Below, one piece after another: positions 41,935-50,499 of a DNA stretch of 64,000 nucleotides. The position numbers and the translations under genes were made by a program. Origin of the DNA: Pseudolysinimonas_A sp947085045 (GTDB taxonomy: Bacteria > Actinomycetota > Actinomycetes > Actinomycetales > Microbacteriaceae); assembly GCA_947085045.1 (NCBI GenBank), contig CAMTUU010000005.1:251241-315240 (forward strand). Direction: 5' to 3'. Numbering within the stretch: the stretch's first letter is position 1; the number at the start of each line of letters is the position of its first letter. Under the pieces are notes generated by a model, which saw nothing but the letters and a program-made list of their open reading frames with translations, made no database searches and was not told the origin of the DNA.

Positions 41935-42588
41935 TCAGAGCGGCGTGACTGCCAGCTTCTCGCCGAGCGGGCGGCTCGCCGCGACGACCTCGTCGAGCAG
42001 ATCCTGGTCGCCCGTGCGGGTGGGGTCGAGCCAGTCGTCCCACAGCTCGCGGGGCAGGATGAGCGGCATCCGATCGTGGAGGGATGCGATCTGCGGCGAC
42101 GCGGGCTGGGTCACGATCGCGTAGGACACCATCCAGTCGTCGGCGCCGGTCGACGGATCGGGGGTCTGGGTCACGTTCCAGAGCCCGGCGAACGCGAACA
42201 GGTCGCCGTCGAAGCCGAAGCGGTGGCCCTTCTCGTAGTACTCGGTCGCCGGCACGAGTGCGCGGCGGCTCTTCAGCGGGCCGCTCCACGCGCCCGAGCC
42301 GACGAGCCCTTCGACGCGCGCGTTGATCGCCGGGAACTTCGCCGGCTCGCCGCGCACCCACAGCTTCCACCAGGCCAGATCCAGGGTGCGGAGGTGCTCG
42401 CCCTCCTTCTGCCGCTCACGGACGATCGGGTTGAGGTTGCGGCGATGCACCCCGGTCGGCTTGACCGGTTCGTCGCGGAACTCCTCGAGCCACCCCTCGA
42501 GCGCGGCCGTCGATGCCCGGTCGTCGATCACCGAGAACCCGTGATGAATGTCGGCGGCCGAGATCTGGAGTCCGTAACTGGCGCACAT
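41935..42588 (-). CDS. SOS response-associated peptidase (YedK/HMCES family)
   Basis: A 217-aa SRAP-domain protein. These proteins cross-link abasic sites in single-stranded DNA through the N-terminal Cys2 and shield them. Cys2 is present, although the usual MCGRF start is MCASYG here. The conserved Asn in FPAINARVEG, Glu in VPATEYYE, and His in IASLHDRMPLIL are all kept. Start ATG 42588. It stands alone, between a pilus-gene remnant and a membrane protein. Confidence 0.9.
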   Translation of the reverse strand: MCASYGLQISAADIHHGFSVIDDRASTAALEGWLEEFRDEPVKPTGVHRRNLNPIVRERQKEGEHLRTLDLAWWKLWVRGEPAKFPAINARVEGLVGSGAWSGPLKSRRALVPATEYYEKGHRFGFDGDLFAFAGLWNVTQTPDPSTGADDWMVSYAIVTQPASPQIASLHDRMPLILPRELWDDWLDPTRTGDQDLLDEVVAASRPLGEKLAVTPL

Positions 42589-42597
42589 GCGGTCACC

Positions 42598-43254
42598 CTA
42601 CGAGAGACGGGTGTCACCCTCGACGGGCTCCTCGTCGGCCGTCGGGGCGCGCGTAGCCAGCACCCGCAGCCGGTGCCGCTCGCGGTGATCGCGCAGCCAC
42701 ACGCCGGGATCATTGACCCAGCGATCGATCGACCACTCGGTGGTCATCGCCGCGAGCCCGTTGGCCGAGGCGCGGGCATCGCGTGGGAGCTCGGCGAACC
42801 CCGCCCGGGAGGCGGCGACCTCCTCGAGCAGCTCGAGGGCTCCGGCTTCGCGGTCGATGCCGAGCCGGTGCTCGAGCCCCGACCGCAGCGAGGCGGCGGT
42901 GTCGCCGCGGGGCGCCTGGCGTCCGGTGACGGCTTCGACGCCGAGCAGCTCGGAGTAGCGGCGCACCGCCCGGGCGAACTCGGCGCGGTCCTGGCGACGC
43001 CCGGCAAGGGTGCGCTCGTCGCGGAGTGCGGCCAGCACGCCGAGCGCGCGCCAGGCGAGCGCGAGAGCACCCGCGGCCATGAGCACGGCGACGACGGCGA
43101 GCACGACGGCGGCGATCGCAAGCCACGGATCCGGGGCCGAGGGCTCGGGGATCGCCGGGATCTCGGGCGTCTCGAGCCGGGATAGCTCGGCGCGGATGCC
43201 CTCGAGCGCGGTCACCAATCGATCGAGATAATCCTGGAATCCGTCCCCGCCCAT
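42598..43254 (-). CDS. Hypothetical membrane protein
   Basis: 218 aa. A short charged N-terminus is followed by one long hydrophobic segment (about 47-75, IAAVVLAVVAVLMAAGALAL) and a helical cytoplasmic domain rich in Arg, Glu and Ala with coiled-coil character. No family recognised. It ends nine bases before the YedK start on the same strand and could share its transcript. Frame, start (ATG 43254) and codon use look normal. Confidence 0.65.
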   Translation of the reverse strand: MGGDGFQDYLDRLVTALEGIRAELSRLETPEIPAIPEPSAPDPWLAIAAVVLAVVAVLMAAGALALAWRALGVLAALRDERTLAGRRQDRAEFARAVRRYSELLGVEAVTGRQAPRGDTAASLRSGLEHRLGIDREAGALELLEEVAASRAGFAELPRDARASANGLAAMTTEWSIDRWVNDPGVWLRDHRERHRLRVLATRAPTADEEPVEGDTRLS

Positions 43255-43362
43255 GACCCGAAACTAGGCGTTCCGAAGATGAGCGGCGAGCCGGTTGACG
43301 GTCTCGATGGGGTACGGCTACGTTGCGATCGGGTGACAACGACCCATGGCAATCGAGGCACC

Positions 43363-43992
43363 GTGAACACCATCGCCCGGCGGTCCCGCACCCGAGCGCG
43401 CGTCATCACCGCCGCGACCCTGGCCGGGTCCGCGGTCGTCGTCGTGGGCGGAGGCGGCGCGATCGCGCTCACCGGCGGGCCGCGCAACGGCATCCTGGTC
43501 GCGTACCTCGTCGCGACCTTCGCGATCGTGGCGATGATCGTCACCTTCGCCTTGCTCACGTCGCGGCACATGCGCGCGCTGCGCCTCCTTTCCGAGCGGC
43601 ATCCCGACGCCGTCGTCTTCCTCGCCCGGCGCCTGCCGCCGGTCGTCTCCGACATGCCCGCGTACCTGCGCGCGAAGGGCATCCCGCCCGAGGTCATCGG
43701 CGACGGCTGGTACCCCGCGGTGGCCGACTCCCGCGGCATCGCCGTCTGCTCGACCGGGGCCGACCCGCAGCAGATCGTGCTCCTCGAGTGGCCCGAGATC
43801 GGCGACGTCGAGATGGTGCGCACCCCCACGGTCGGCGGCGACTCGCGCTGGAGCGTCATCGTCGACGTGAAGCCCTACGTCGTGCCGCTCACCGTCGACC
43901 TCGGCGACGCGTGGGGCATCATCACGATGGCGCTGGATGCCGGCGACACCGCCGCCACCGTCAGGGCCGTCGCGGCGCTGCGGCCGGACTGA
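43363..43992 (+). CDS. Hypothetical membrane protein
   Basis: 209 aa from GTG 43363, with GAGG five bases upstream; a frame to 43279 is open but less supported. Two hydrophobic segments (about 15-35 and 43-63) are followed by a soluble alpha/beta domain with no recognised motif. It is followed by a strong terminator hairpin at 44012-44036. I do not recognise the family. Confidence 0.65.
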   Translation: MNTIARRSRTRARVITAATLAGSAVVVVGGGGAIALTGGPRNGILVAYLVATFAIVAMIVTFALLTSRHMRALRLLSERHPDAVVFLARRLPPVVSDMPAYLRAKGIPPEVIGDGWYPAVADSRGIAVCSTGADPQQIVLLEWPEIGDVEMVRTPTVGGDSRWSVIVDVKPYVVPLTVDLGDAWGIITMALDAGDTAATVRAVAALRPD

Positions 43993-44011
43993 ATCGCGCC
44001 GCGAAACGACG

Positions 44012-44036
44012 AAACCCTCCGGCGTGCGGAGGGTTT
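44012..44036. terminator. Bidirectional terminator hairpin
   Basis: AAACCCTCCG (44012-44021) pairs perfectly with CGGAGGGTTT (44027-44036) around a five-base loop, giving 10 bp flanked by A and T tracts. It lies 19 bases past the gene ending at 43992 on the plus strand and 5 bases past the tRNA-Glu end on the minus strand, so it can end both. Confidence 0.8.
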
Positions 44037-44041
44037 CTGGT

Positions 44042-44117
44042 TGGTGACCCCAGCGGGATTCGAACCCGCGTTACCGCCGTGAGAGGGCGGCGTACTAGGC
44101 CACTATACGATGGGGCC
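44042..44117 (-). tRNA. tRNA-Glu (anticodon CTC)
   Basis: Read on the minus strand, it begins GGCCCCATCGTATAGTGGCC and ends TGGGGTCA with an encoded CCA. The acceptor GGCCCCA/TGGGGTC, anticodon stem CCGCC/GGCGG with loop CTCTCAC-type sequence (anticodon CTC), and T arm GCGGG-TTCGAAT-CCCGC all pair. CTC decodes GAG, matching the heavy GAG use here. A terminator hairpin follows directly. Confidence 0.95.
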
Positions 44118-44752
44118 GTCACGACAACCGTTCGAGTATACATGGCCGTCGAGCCTCCTCGACCGTCGTCGCGAGGGCCGCTGCACGGCATGATCGCCAC
44201 GCGAGCGAAACCCAGGATGCCGCCTCCGCACCCGCTCCCTCGGCCCGTCGGCGCACCGGCGAACTCGACGTCTCGGGGTTCACCGGCCACCGGATCCGCG
44301 GAGGATCGCTCGGGCTGGCGTCGCGTTCGAGGGCACCGTTCCCGGAGGGCGGCGCGCACGCGACACCCCGTTCTCGGTCGACGTCATCCTGGTCGTCGCG
44401 GGTGTCGGGTCGAACCCGATCATGCTGCCGATCTGGCTGGCCACCACGCTCCCGGCGATCTTCGCGACGGAGTCGGACGGCCCGATCGGGGCCGTGCAGA
44501 CCCTCGCCGTCGGAGCGATCGTCATCGGCATCCTCGCGCGGACCATCGCGGCTGGGGCGATCTGAGGCTTCTCCCGCCTGCTGCGCACGCGATCGGGGCG
44601 GCCGCTCATCGGGCCCGACGCCTTCGCCGCGGCCACCGGACCGGGCTACGGCCGTGGGTCCAGACGACGACGATCACCACCAGCCTGGATGTCATGACCG
44701 CGATCGTCGACGAGACCGCGGGCCGCGACCTCGGGGTGCGCGGCTTCCGCGG
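44118..44752. other. Gene-free stretch with decayed coding remnants
   Basis: This 635-bp stretch lies between tRNA-Glu and the lipid kinase and has no complete gene. On the plus strand about 44370-44565 reads as hydrophobic helices (FSVDVILVVAGVGSNPIML, then AVQTLAVGAIVIGILARTI) before a stop, and the frame then continues past it. This looks like a fragment of a membrane protein of unknown family. I saw no copy of the tRNA end that would mark an insertion. Confidence 0.45.
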
Positions 44753-45691
44753 TCAGGGGGCCGCCGGCTTCGGCGACAGCACCCGCAGCGCGCCCGGTAC
44801 AACCTCGACGTCGATCGGCAGCGGGGCGATCCGCTCGCCGTCGCCGTACGCGACGATGCCGTCGGCCTCGATCCGCACCTTCTTGGCGCGCTCGATGCGC
44901 ACCCGCGGGTCGGTCACGTGGGTGCCGGCGAAGACGCGCGGGAAGATCCGCAGGAAGTTGAACCGCGACAGCGGCTTCACCATGAGCACGTCGAGCAGGC
45001 CGTCGTCGACGAGGGCGTCGGGGGTAATCTTCATGCCGCCGCCGAGCGAGACGCCGTTGCCGAGGGCGACGAGCACCGCCTTCGTCTCGATCACCTCGCC
45101 GTCGAGGGTGAGCTTGTAGGCGAAGGGCTTGAGCCGCGCGAGTTCCGCGAGCAGGGCGATGATGTAGCGGCTCGGACCCTTCGGGTGCCGCATCTGGTTC
45201 GCCCGTTCGTTGACGATCGCGTCGAACCCGGCACTGAGCGCGCAGGCGAACCAGCGCTCGCGCGTACGGCCGTTCTCGAGCCAGCTGATCTTCGCGGCAT
45301 CGATCGTGCGCGGTCCGGCGGTGAGCGCGGCGTCGAGGGAGAGGATCGCCGCCTCGGTGTCCTCGTACGGGATGCCCAGCACACGTGCCATGTCGTTGCC
45401 CGTCCCCGACGGGATGAGCCCGAGCGGAACCCGCGTGCCCGCCACGAGGTTGGCACCGAGGTTCACCATCCCGTCGCCGCCGACGACGACGAGCGCGTCG
45501 GGACGCTTCTTCACCGCCGCCCGCGCCGAGGCGACGAGCTGCTCGAAGTCGGGCTCGGTGAGCGAGGTGACGTCGTGCCCCATCGCGCGCAACGTCTGCA
45601 CGACCGCGGGGCCGACGGCCCGGGTGGCCCCGAACGATGCCGACGGGTTGATGGCGACCACGAGCTTCTTCGGGCGCGACGTCGCGGGCAT
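44753..45691 (-). CDS. Diacylglycerol/lipid kinase family protein
   Basis: A 312-aa DAGK-catalytic-domain protein (DgkB/YegS type). The nucleotide-binding GGDGMVNLGAN and GLIPSGTGNDMAR motifs are near 70-80 and 91-104, and the C-terminal beta-sandwich ends with DGERIAPLPIDVEVVPGALR. It phosphorylates diacylglycerol or a related lipid with ATP, recycling membrane lipid. Start ATG 45691, 13 bases after the copB stop on the same strand, so it may be the last gene of the csoR-copB operon. Confidence 0.9.
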   Translation of the reverse strand: MPATSRPKKLVVAINPSASFGATRAVGPAVVQTLRAMGHDVTSLTEPDFEQLVASARAAVKKRPDALVVVGGDGMVNLGANLVAGTRVPLGLIPSGTGNDMARVLGIPYEDTEAAILSLDAALTAGPRTIDAAKISWLENGRTRERWFACALSAGFDAIVNERANQMRHPKGPSRYIIALLAELARLKPFAYKLTLDGEVIETKAVLVALGNGVSLGGGMKITPDALVDDGLLDVLMVKPLSRFNFLRIFPRVFAGTHVTDPRVRIERAKKVRIEADGIVAYGDGERIAPLPIDVEVVPGALRVLSPKPAAP

Positions 45692-45704
45692 GGGGCCGAG
45701 TATG

Positions 45705-47756
45705 TCACCTCGTGAACCGCAACCTCCGCAGCAGTTGCGCGTTGAGCGCGACGACGATCGTCGACACCGACATCACGACGGCGCCGACGGCCGGCGGCAT
45801 GAGGAATCCGACGCCCGCGAGCACCCCGGCGGCCAGCGGCAACCCGATCACGTTGTACCCGGTCGCCCAGGCGAGGTTCTGCAACATCTTGCGGTACCCG
45901 GCCCGGCTCAGGGTGAGGATGTCGACGACGCCACGGGGATCGTCGGAGGCGAGTACGACTCCCGCCGACTCGATCGCCACGTCGGTGCCGGCACCGATGG
46001 CGATGCCGACGTCCGCGCGGGCGAGGGCCGGGGCGTCGTTCACGCCGTCGCCCACCATGGCCACGCGATGGATGCCGCCCGCCTGCAGTTTCTCGACGGT
46101 CGCCGACTTCTGTGCGGGCAGCACCTCGGCGAAGACCTCGGAGATCCCGAGCTGCGTCGCGACGTGCTGCGCGACCTCGTGCGCGTCGCCGGTGAGCATC
46201 GCGACCCGCACCCCGCGCTGCTGCAGCGCCGCAACGGCCTCGGCCGATTCCGCACGTACGACGTCGGCGAGCGCGAACGACGCGAGCGCCCGGTCGCCCT
46301 CGAGCAGATGGACGACGGTCGACCCGGCGCGCTGGGCATCCTGCAGGGCGAGAACGAGAGAGGCATCGAGATGGATGCCCGCCTCCGTCGCCACGCGGGA
46401 GCTGCCGACCCGCAGATCCCGGCCGCCGACACTCGCCTGAGCCCCACGGCCGGCGAGTGTGGTGAACTTCGTGGAGCGGGCGACCTCGATCCCCCGGTCC
46501 GTCGCCGCCGCGACGATGGCCCGCGCGATCGGATGCTCCGACTTCTCCTCGACGGCCGCGGCCAGACCGAGTGCCTCGTCCTCGTCGAACCCCGGCGCCG
46601 TCGTGACGCTCACCAGACCCAGCCGACCCTCGGTCAGGGTGCCGGTCTTGTCGAAGAGCACGACATCCACGTCCTTCGCCCCCTCGAGCGCCGCGCGATC
46701 GCGCACGAGGATGCCGCGACGAGCGCCGAGCGACGTCGTGAGCGCGGTGACGAGGGGGATGGCGAGCCCCAGCGCGTGCGGGCAGGCGATCACGAGCACC
46801 GTGACGACCCGCTCGACGACGAACGCCGGGTCGTCGGGCTTCAGGAGCAGCCAGGCGAGCAGCGTGAGCGCCGCTGCGCCGAGCGCGACATAGAAAAGGA
46901 GCGCGGCGGCCCGGTCGGCGAGGAGCTGCGCGGGTGACCGGCTCGCCTGGGCTTCGGCGACGAGCCGGGAGATCCCGGCGAGTGCGGTGTCGTCGCCGAG
47001 CTTGCCGACCTTCACCGTCAGCGACCCGGCGCCGTTCACGCTTCCGGCGACGACGCTCGAGCCGACCGCCGCGGCGACTGGGACGGATTCGCCGGTGAGC
47101 AGCGACTCGTCGACGTCCGACTCGCCCTCGACGACCTCCCCGTCGACGGGGACCCGGGAGCCGGGACGCACGAGAACCAGATCGCCGACCGTCAGACGGT
47201 CCAGGGCGACGGTCATCACGTGGTCGCCGTGCAGCATCTCGGCCTCGTCCGGCAGTAGCTTCGCGAGCTCGCCCAGGGCGTCACGGGCACCGGAGATGGC
47301 ACGCATCTCGATCCAGTGGCCGAGCAGCATGATCGTGACGAGGGTCGCGAGCTCCCACCAGAAGTCCATCCCGGGGAAGCCGAGCAGCACGGCGACGGAG
47401 TATCCGAAGGCGACGAGCAGTGCGAGGGCGATGAGCGTCATCATTCCGGGGGTCTTCGCCCGCAGCTCGGCGAACGCCCCGCTGAGGAACACGCGTCCGC
47501 CGATCGCGAAGACCGCCGCGCCGAACGCGGCCGAGACGTACTCGCTGCCCGGGAACCGTGGCCCTGGCAGCCCGAGGATCTCCTGCAGGCCGGTCGAGAA
47601 GACCAAGGTGGGCACGGTCAGCCCGAGGCAGATCCAGAACAGCAGGCGGAAGTTCGCGTGATGGTGGGAATGGTCGTGCGTCTCGACACGCTCGCTCTGC
47701 TCGCTGCCCGACGACCGAGAGGAGTGGTCATGGTGCGCGTGGTCGTGGTCGGTCAT
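45705..47756 (-). CDS. copB: Copper-type P1B ATPase (CopB-like)
   Basis: A 683-aa metal-exporting ATPase. The N-terminus is His-rich (HDHAHHDHSS; HDHSHHHANF) in place of a CxxC domain, as in CopB proteins. Eight membrane helices; the metal-site motif is CPH in VIACPHALGLAIP. DKTGTLTEG (phosphorylated Asp), LTGESVPV, and MVGDGVNDAPALARADVG are intact. CPH-type pumps move copper or silver out. Its ATG overlaps the csoR stop (ATGA), so it is translated with the regulator. Confidence 0.92.
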   Translation of the reverse strand: MTDHDHAHHDHSSRSSGSEQSERVETHDHSHHHANFRLLFWICLGLTVPTLVFSTGLQEILGLPGPRFPGSEYVSAAFGAAVFAIGGRVFLSGAFAELRAKTPGMMTLIALALLVAFGYSVAVLLGFPGMDFWWELATLVTIMLLGHWIEMRAISGARDALGELAKLLPDEAEMLHGDHVMTVALDRLTVGDLVLVRPGSRVPVDGEVVEGESDVDESLLTGESVPVAAAVGSSVVAGSVNGAGSLTVKVGKLGDDTALAGISRLVAEAQASRSPAQLLADRAAALLFYVALGAAALTLLAWLLLKPDDPAFVVERVVTVLVIACPHALGLAIPLVTALTTSLGARRGILVRDRAALEGAKDVDVVLFDKTGTLTEGRLGLVSVTTAPGFDEDEALGLAAAVEEKSEHPIARAIVAAATDRGIEVARSTKFTTLAGRGAQASVGGRDLRVGSSRVATEAGIHLDASLVLALQDAQRAGSTVVHLLEGDRALASFALADVVRAESAEAVAALQQRGVRVAMLTGDAHEVAQHVATQLGISEVFAEVLPAQKSATVEKLQAGGIHRVAMVGDGVNDAPALARADVGIAIGAGTDVAIESAGVVLASDDPRGVVDILTLSRAGYRKMLQNLAWATGYNVIGLPLAAGVLAGVGFLMPPAVGAVVMSVSTIVVALNAQLLRRLRFTR

Positions 47757-48031
47757 TTCGATCGGTTCTCCAGCTCGAAGACGGTCAGCAGCTCGGTGAC
47801 GGCGGCCTCCTGTTGCGCGCCGCCCTCGGCGAACATGTCGGCGACGTGGGTGCGCAGGTGGTTCTCGACGAGCAGCTTGTTGAGGCTGCGCAGCGACTTC
47901 TGGATGGCGAGGGTCTGCGTGATGACGTCGACGCAGTAGTCCTCGTTGTCGATCATCTTGGTCACCCCGCGCAGCTGCCCTTCGAGGATGCGGGAGCGAT
48001 GGAGCGCTCGCTTCTTGAGATCGTCGATCAT
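47753..48031 (-). CDS. csoR: CsoR/FrmR-family metal-sensing repressor with Cys-His-His ligands
   Basis: A 92-aa all-helical repressor. The family core EGQLRGVTKMID, YCVDVITQTLAIQKSL and ENHLRTHVADM is present. Classical CsoR uses Cys-His-Cys for Cu(I); here Cys33 and His58 are kept but the third ligand position is His62 (Thr61 before it), closer to the His-containing nickel/cobalt-type RcnR pattern. It is coupled to copB, and an upstream TACCCC-CCA-GGGGTA site fits autoregulation. I keep the name csoR for context; the metal needs testing. Confidence 0.85.
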   Translation of the reverse strand: MIDDLKKRALHRSRILEGQLRGVTKMIDNEDYCVDVITQTLAIQKSLRSLNKLLVENHLRTHVADMFAEGGAQQEAAVTELLTVFELENRSK

Positions 48032-48041
48032 GTCAACACCA

Positions 48042-48056
48042 TACCCCCCAGGGGTA
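48042..48056. promoter_or_regulatory. CsoR-type operator
   Basis: TACCCC (48042-48047) and GGGGTA (48051-48056) form a perfect inverted repeat with a three-base spacer, 11 bases upstream of the csoR start. The GC-core with flanking TA matches known CsoR operators. The site also lies 33 bases before the divergent metallo-hydrolase gene and could affect it. Confidence 0.75.
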
Positions 48057-48088
48057 CTCGGTTGCCGTGGCGGGCCTAGGATCGGCGC

Positions 48089-48721
48089 GTGCGCATCACC
48101 AAGTTCGAACACTCCACGTTGCTGCTGACCCTCGGCGATGCGAACCTCGTCATCGACCCGGGTTCGTTCCTCTCGTCGCCCGACTTCTCCGACCTCGCCG
48201 CGATCGTCATCACCCACGAGCACGCCGACCACTGGACCCCCGAGCAGCTGCGACGCATCCTCGACAAGAACCCCGACGCGCAGATCATCGGCCCGCAGGG
48301 CGTCGCGGATGCCGCCGGCACGTTCGCGGTGAAGGTCGTCAAGGCGGGCGACCTCGTACAGGCCGGGCCGTTCTCGTTGGAGTTCTTCGGCGGCGAGCAC
48401 GCCGTCATCCACGAATCGCTGCCCGACATCGACAACGTCGGCGTGCTGGTCAACGACGAGCTCTACTACGCCGGTGACTCGTACACCGTTCCCGGCGTGG
48501 AGGTCGGCACCCTCGCTGCCCCCGTCGGCGCCCCGTGGCTGAAGATCGGCGAGGCGATGGACTATGTGCTCGCCGTACGCCCGAAGCGCACATTCTACGT
48601 GCACGACATGACGCTGTCCGTTGCCGGGAAGACGATGGGGGCGGCGCGGCTCGCCTGGGCGACCGAGCAGAACGGCGGCGTCTTCACCGAGCTGCAGCCC
48701 GGCGAGACGCTCGACGTCTGA
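48089..48721 (+). CDS. MBL-fold metallo-hydrolase
   Basis: A 210-aa metallo-beta-lactamase-fold protein. The metal motif THEHADHW is near 44-51, with further ligands in GGEHAVIHE, YAGDSY (Asp) and FYVHDMTL. It starts at GTG 48089. Proteins of this small UlaG/YtkD-like type are of varied hydrolase function; the substrate is unknown. It is divergent from csoR across 57 bp and convergent with the TauE/SafE gene. Confidence 0.88.
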   Translation: MRITKFEHSTLLLTLGDANLVIDPGSFLSSPDFSDLAAIVITHEHADHWTPEQLRRILDKNPDAQIIGPQGVADAAGTFAVKVVKAGDLVQAGPFSLEFFGGEHAVIHESLPDIDNVGVLVNDELYYAGDSYTVPGVEVGTLAAPVGAPWLKIGEAMDYVLAVRPKRTFYVHDMTLSVAGKTMGAARLAWATEQNGGVFTELQPGETLDV

Positions 48722-48723
48722 TC

Positions 48724-48748
48724 TCGACCCGCCTCCGGCGCGGGTCGA
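48724..48748. terminator. Bidirectional terminator between convergent genes
   Basis: TCGACCCGC (48724-48732) and GCGGGTCGA (48740-48748) pair perfectly around a seven-base loop in the 34-bp gap between the convergent MBL-fold and TauE/SafE genes. There is no U-run, so it may work with assistance. Confidence 0.6.
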
Positions 48749-48755
48749 TCACCGA

Positions 48756-49562
48756 CTACGTGGAGCGGCGCTGCTTGATCGCACGGTAGGTCAACTGGAT
48801 CGCCGTCGCCGTCACGAAGAGGCCGAAGATCAGCGACGACAGCCACGGCGGCATGATGAACGCCACCGCGGCCCCGCCGAACGAGGCGAGCAACGCGGCC
48901 ACGCCGATGACGAGACCGTCCAGCGGCTGCAGCAGCCTGTTGCGGATGTTGGCGATCGACCCGGTGATCGAGATCGGGATCATCGCCAGCAGCGACGTCC
49001 CCTTGGCGACGAGGTCGCTCACCCCGAAGATCGCGATGAGGATCGGCACGATCAGCACACCGCCGCCGATGCCGAACATGCCGGCGAGGATGCCCATCAC
49101 CAGTCCGGCGACGACGAGTCCGATTCCGATCGCGACGCTGAACTCGATGTCGGCCGCCCGGTCGGGCACGACGAGGAACATCCGCACCGCGATGACGACG
49201 AGCAGCGCGATGAAGCCCCAGCGCAGGATCGCGATCGGCAGCACCTTGAGCAGCCGGGTGCCGATGAGCGAGCCGACGACCCCGCCCGCTCCGAGCAGCA
49301 GGCCGGCGACGACATCCGTGTGCCCCGCGACGGCGTAGGTGGCCGCGCCCGAGATCGACGAGAGCACGATCGCCGCGAGTGAGGTCGCGGCGGCGCGACG
49401 CTGGTCCAACCTCAGCAGGGTGAGCAGGAGCGGCACCATGATGATGCCGCCGCCGACGCCGAGCGCTCCCGAGAAGAAGCCGCCGAGCACTCCGACGAGA
49501 AGCAGCAGCAGGATGCGGCGGAGGGTCGGCCGGTCGGGGGCGGGAACGGGCGGCGAGGTCAC
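48756..49562 (-). CDS. TauE/SafE-family sulfite/anion exporter
   Basis: A 268-aa protein with seven or eight membrane helices. The two internal repeats GALGVGGGIIMVPLLLTLL (near 37-55) and GMFGIGGGVLIVPILIAIF (near 165-183) are the TauE/SafE signature. The family exports sulfite, sulfonates or similar organosulfur anions. Start ATG 49562. It is divergent from a cytochrome b-like membrane protein and convergent with the MBL-fold gene, so it forms a single-gene unit. Confidence 0.9.
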   Translation of the reverse strand: MTSPPVPAPDRPTLRRILLLLLVGVLGGFFSGALGVGGGIIMVPLLLTLLRLDQRRAAATSLAAIVLSSISGAATYAVAGHTDVVAGLLLGAGGVVGSLIGTRLLKVLPIAILRWGFIALLVVIAVRMFLVVPDRAADIEFSVAIGIGLVVAGLVMGILAGMFGIGGGVLIVPILIAIFGVSDLVAKGTSLLAMIPISITGSIANIRNRLLQPLDGLVIGVAALLASFGGAAVAFIMPPWLSSLIFGLFVTATAIQLTYRAIKQRRST

Positions 49563-49608
49563 GATGATCCGATCCTAGGGGCGGGTGGCGCCGCGCTACG
49601 GTGGAGCC

Positions 49609-50499
49609 GTGGCACGGCGATGGATCCCTCTCTTGTGGCTCATCCCGATCGGTCTCGTCCTGCTCGTGGCAGCCGTGCTCGTCGCCCAGTGGCTGCGCAC
49701 GCTGCCCGACATCCAGTCGTTCATCGCCGATTACCCGGGCGAGACCGCCATCCCCGAGGGCACACCCGTCGGCTTCCCGTGGTGGCTGTCCTGGCAGCAC
49801 GCGCTCAACGCGTTCTTCCTGCTCCTGATCGTGCGCACCGGATGGCAGATCGGCTCGGGGAAGCGTCCGCCCGCGTTCTGGACCCGCAGGAACGACGGGC
49901 TGATCCGCACGAAGAACCCGCCGAAGCGCCTCAGCATCCACGTCTGGTTCCACCTCGTGCTCGACGCGCTGTGGGTCGTGAACGGCGTGCTCTACTGGGT
50001 GCTGCTGTTCGCCACCGGCCAGTGGCTGCGGCTCGTCCCGCTGTCGTGGGATGTCGTGCCGCACGCGCTGAGCGTCGCCATCCAATACCTCTCGCTCGAT
50101 TGGCCGGTCTCCAACGGCTGGGTCTACTACAACGCGCTCCAGCTGCTGATGTACGGCTTCACGGTCTTCATCGCCGGGCCGGTGGCCCTCTTCACCGGTC
50201 TGCGGCTGTCGTCGATCTGGCCGCCGCGGCTGGGCTGGGTGCCCGAGAAGCCGATGCGCACGCTGCACGTCGTCGTGATGCTCTATTTCGTCGCGTTCAC
50301 GATCGTCCACGTCGGGTTGGTCTTCGCGACCGGGGCGCTGCGCAACCTCAACCACATGTACGCCGGCCGTGACGACGAGTCGTGGATCGGTCTCGTCGTC
50401 TTCGCGGTGTCGCTCGTCGTGATGATCGTCGGCTGGGTCGTCGCGCGGCCCGCGGTCCTCATCCGGCTCGCCGCCCTCGGCGGTACCGTGAGGAAATGA
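49609..50499 (+). CDS. Cytochrome b/b6-like membrane protein
   Basis: A 296-aa protein with about five membrane helices. Conserved histidines inside helices (QHALNAFFLLLIV, HVWFHLVLDALW, LHVVVMLYFVAFTIVHVG) are placed as in cytochrome b/b6 or formate-dehydrogenase gamma-type heme proteins, so it probably binds two hemes and passes electrons to or from quinone. Start GTG 49609 after GGTGGAG. Its stop overlaps the next gene (ATGA), and that gene encodes a heme-linked protein. Confidence 0.8.
   Translation: MARRWIPLLWLIPIGLVLLVAAVLVAQWLRTLPDIQSFIADYPGETAIPEGTPVGFPWWLSWQHALNAFFLLLIVRTGWQIGSGKRPPAFWTRRNDGLIRTKNPPKRLSIHVWFHLVLDALWVVNGVLYWVLLFATGQWLRLVPLSWDVVPHALSVAIQYLSLDWPVSNGWVYYNALQLLMYGFTVFIAGPVALFTGLRLSSIWPPRLGWVPEKPMRTLHVVVMLYFVAFTIVHVGLVFATGALRNLNHMYAGRDDESWIGLVVFAVSLVVMIVGWVVARPAVLIRLAALGGTVRK

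Noticed and set aside
44042..44117. tRNA-Glu as an insertion site for the decayed stretch next to it
   Set aside because: No duplicate of its 3' end was found nearby, so there is no evidence of integration there.
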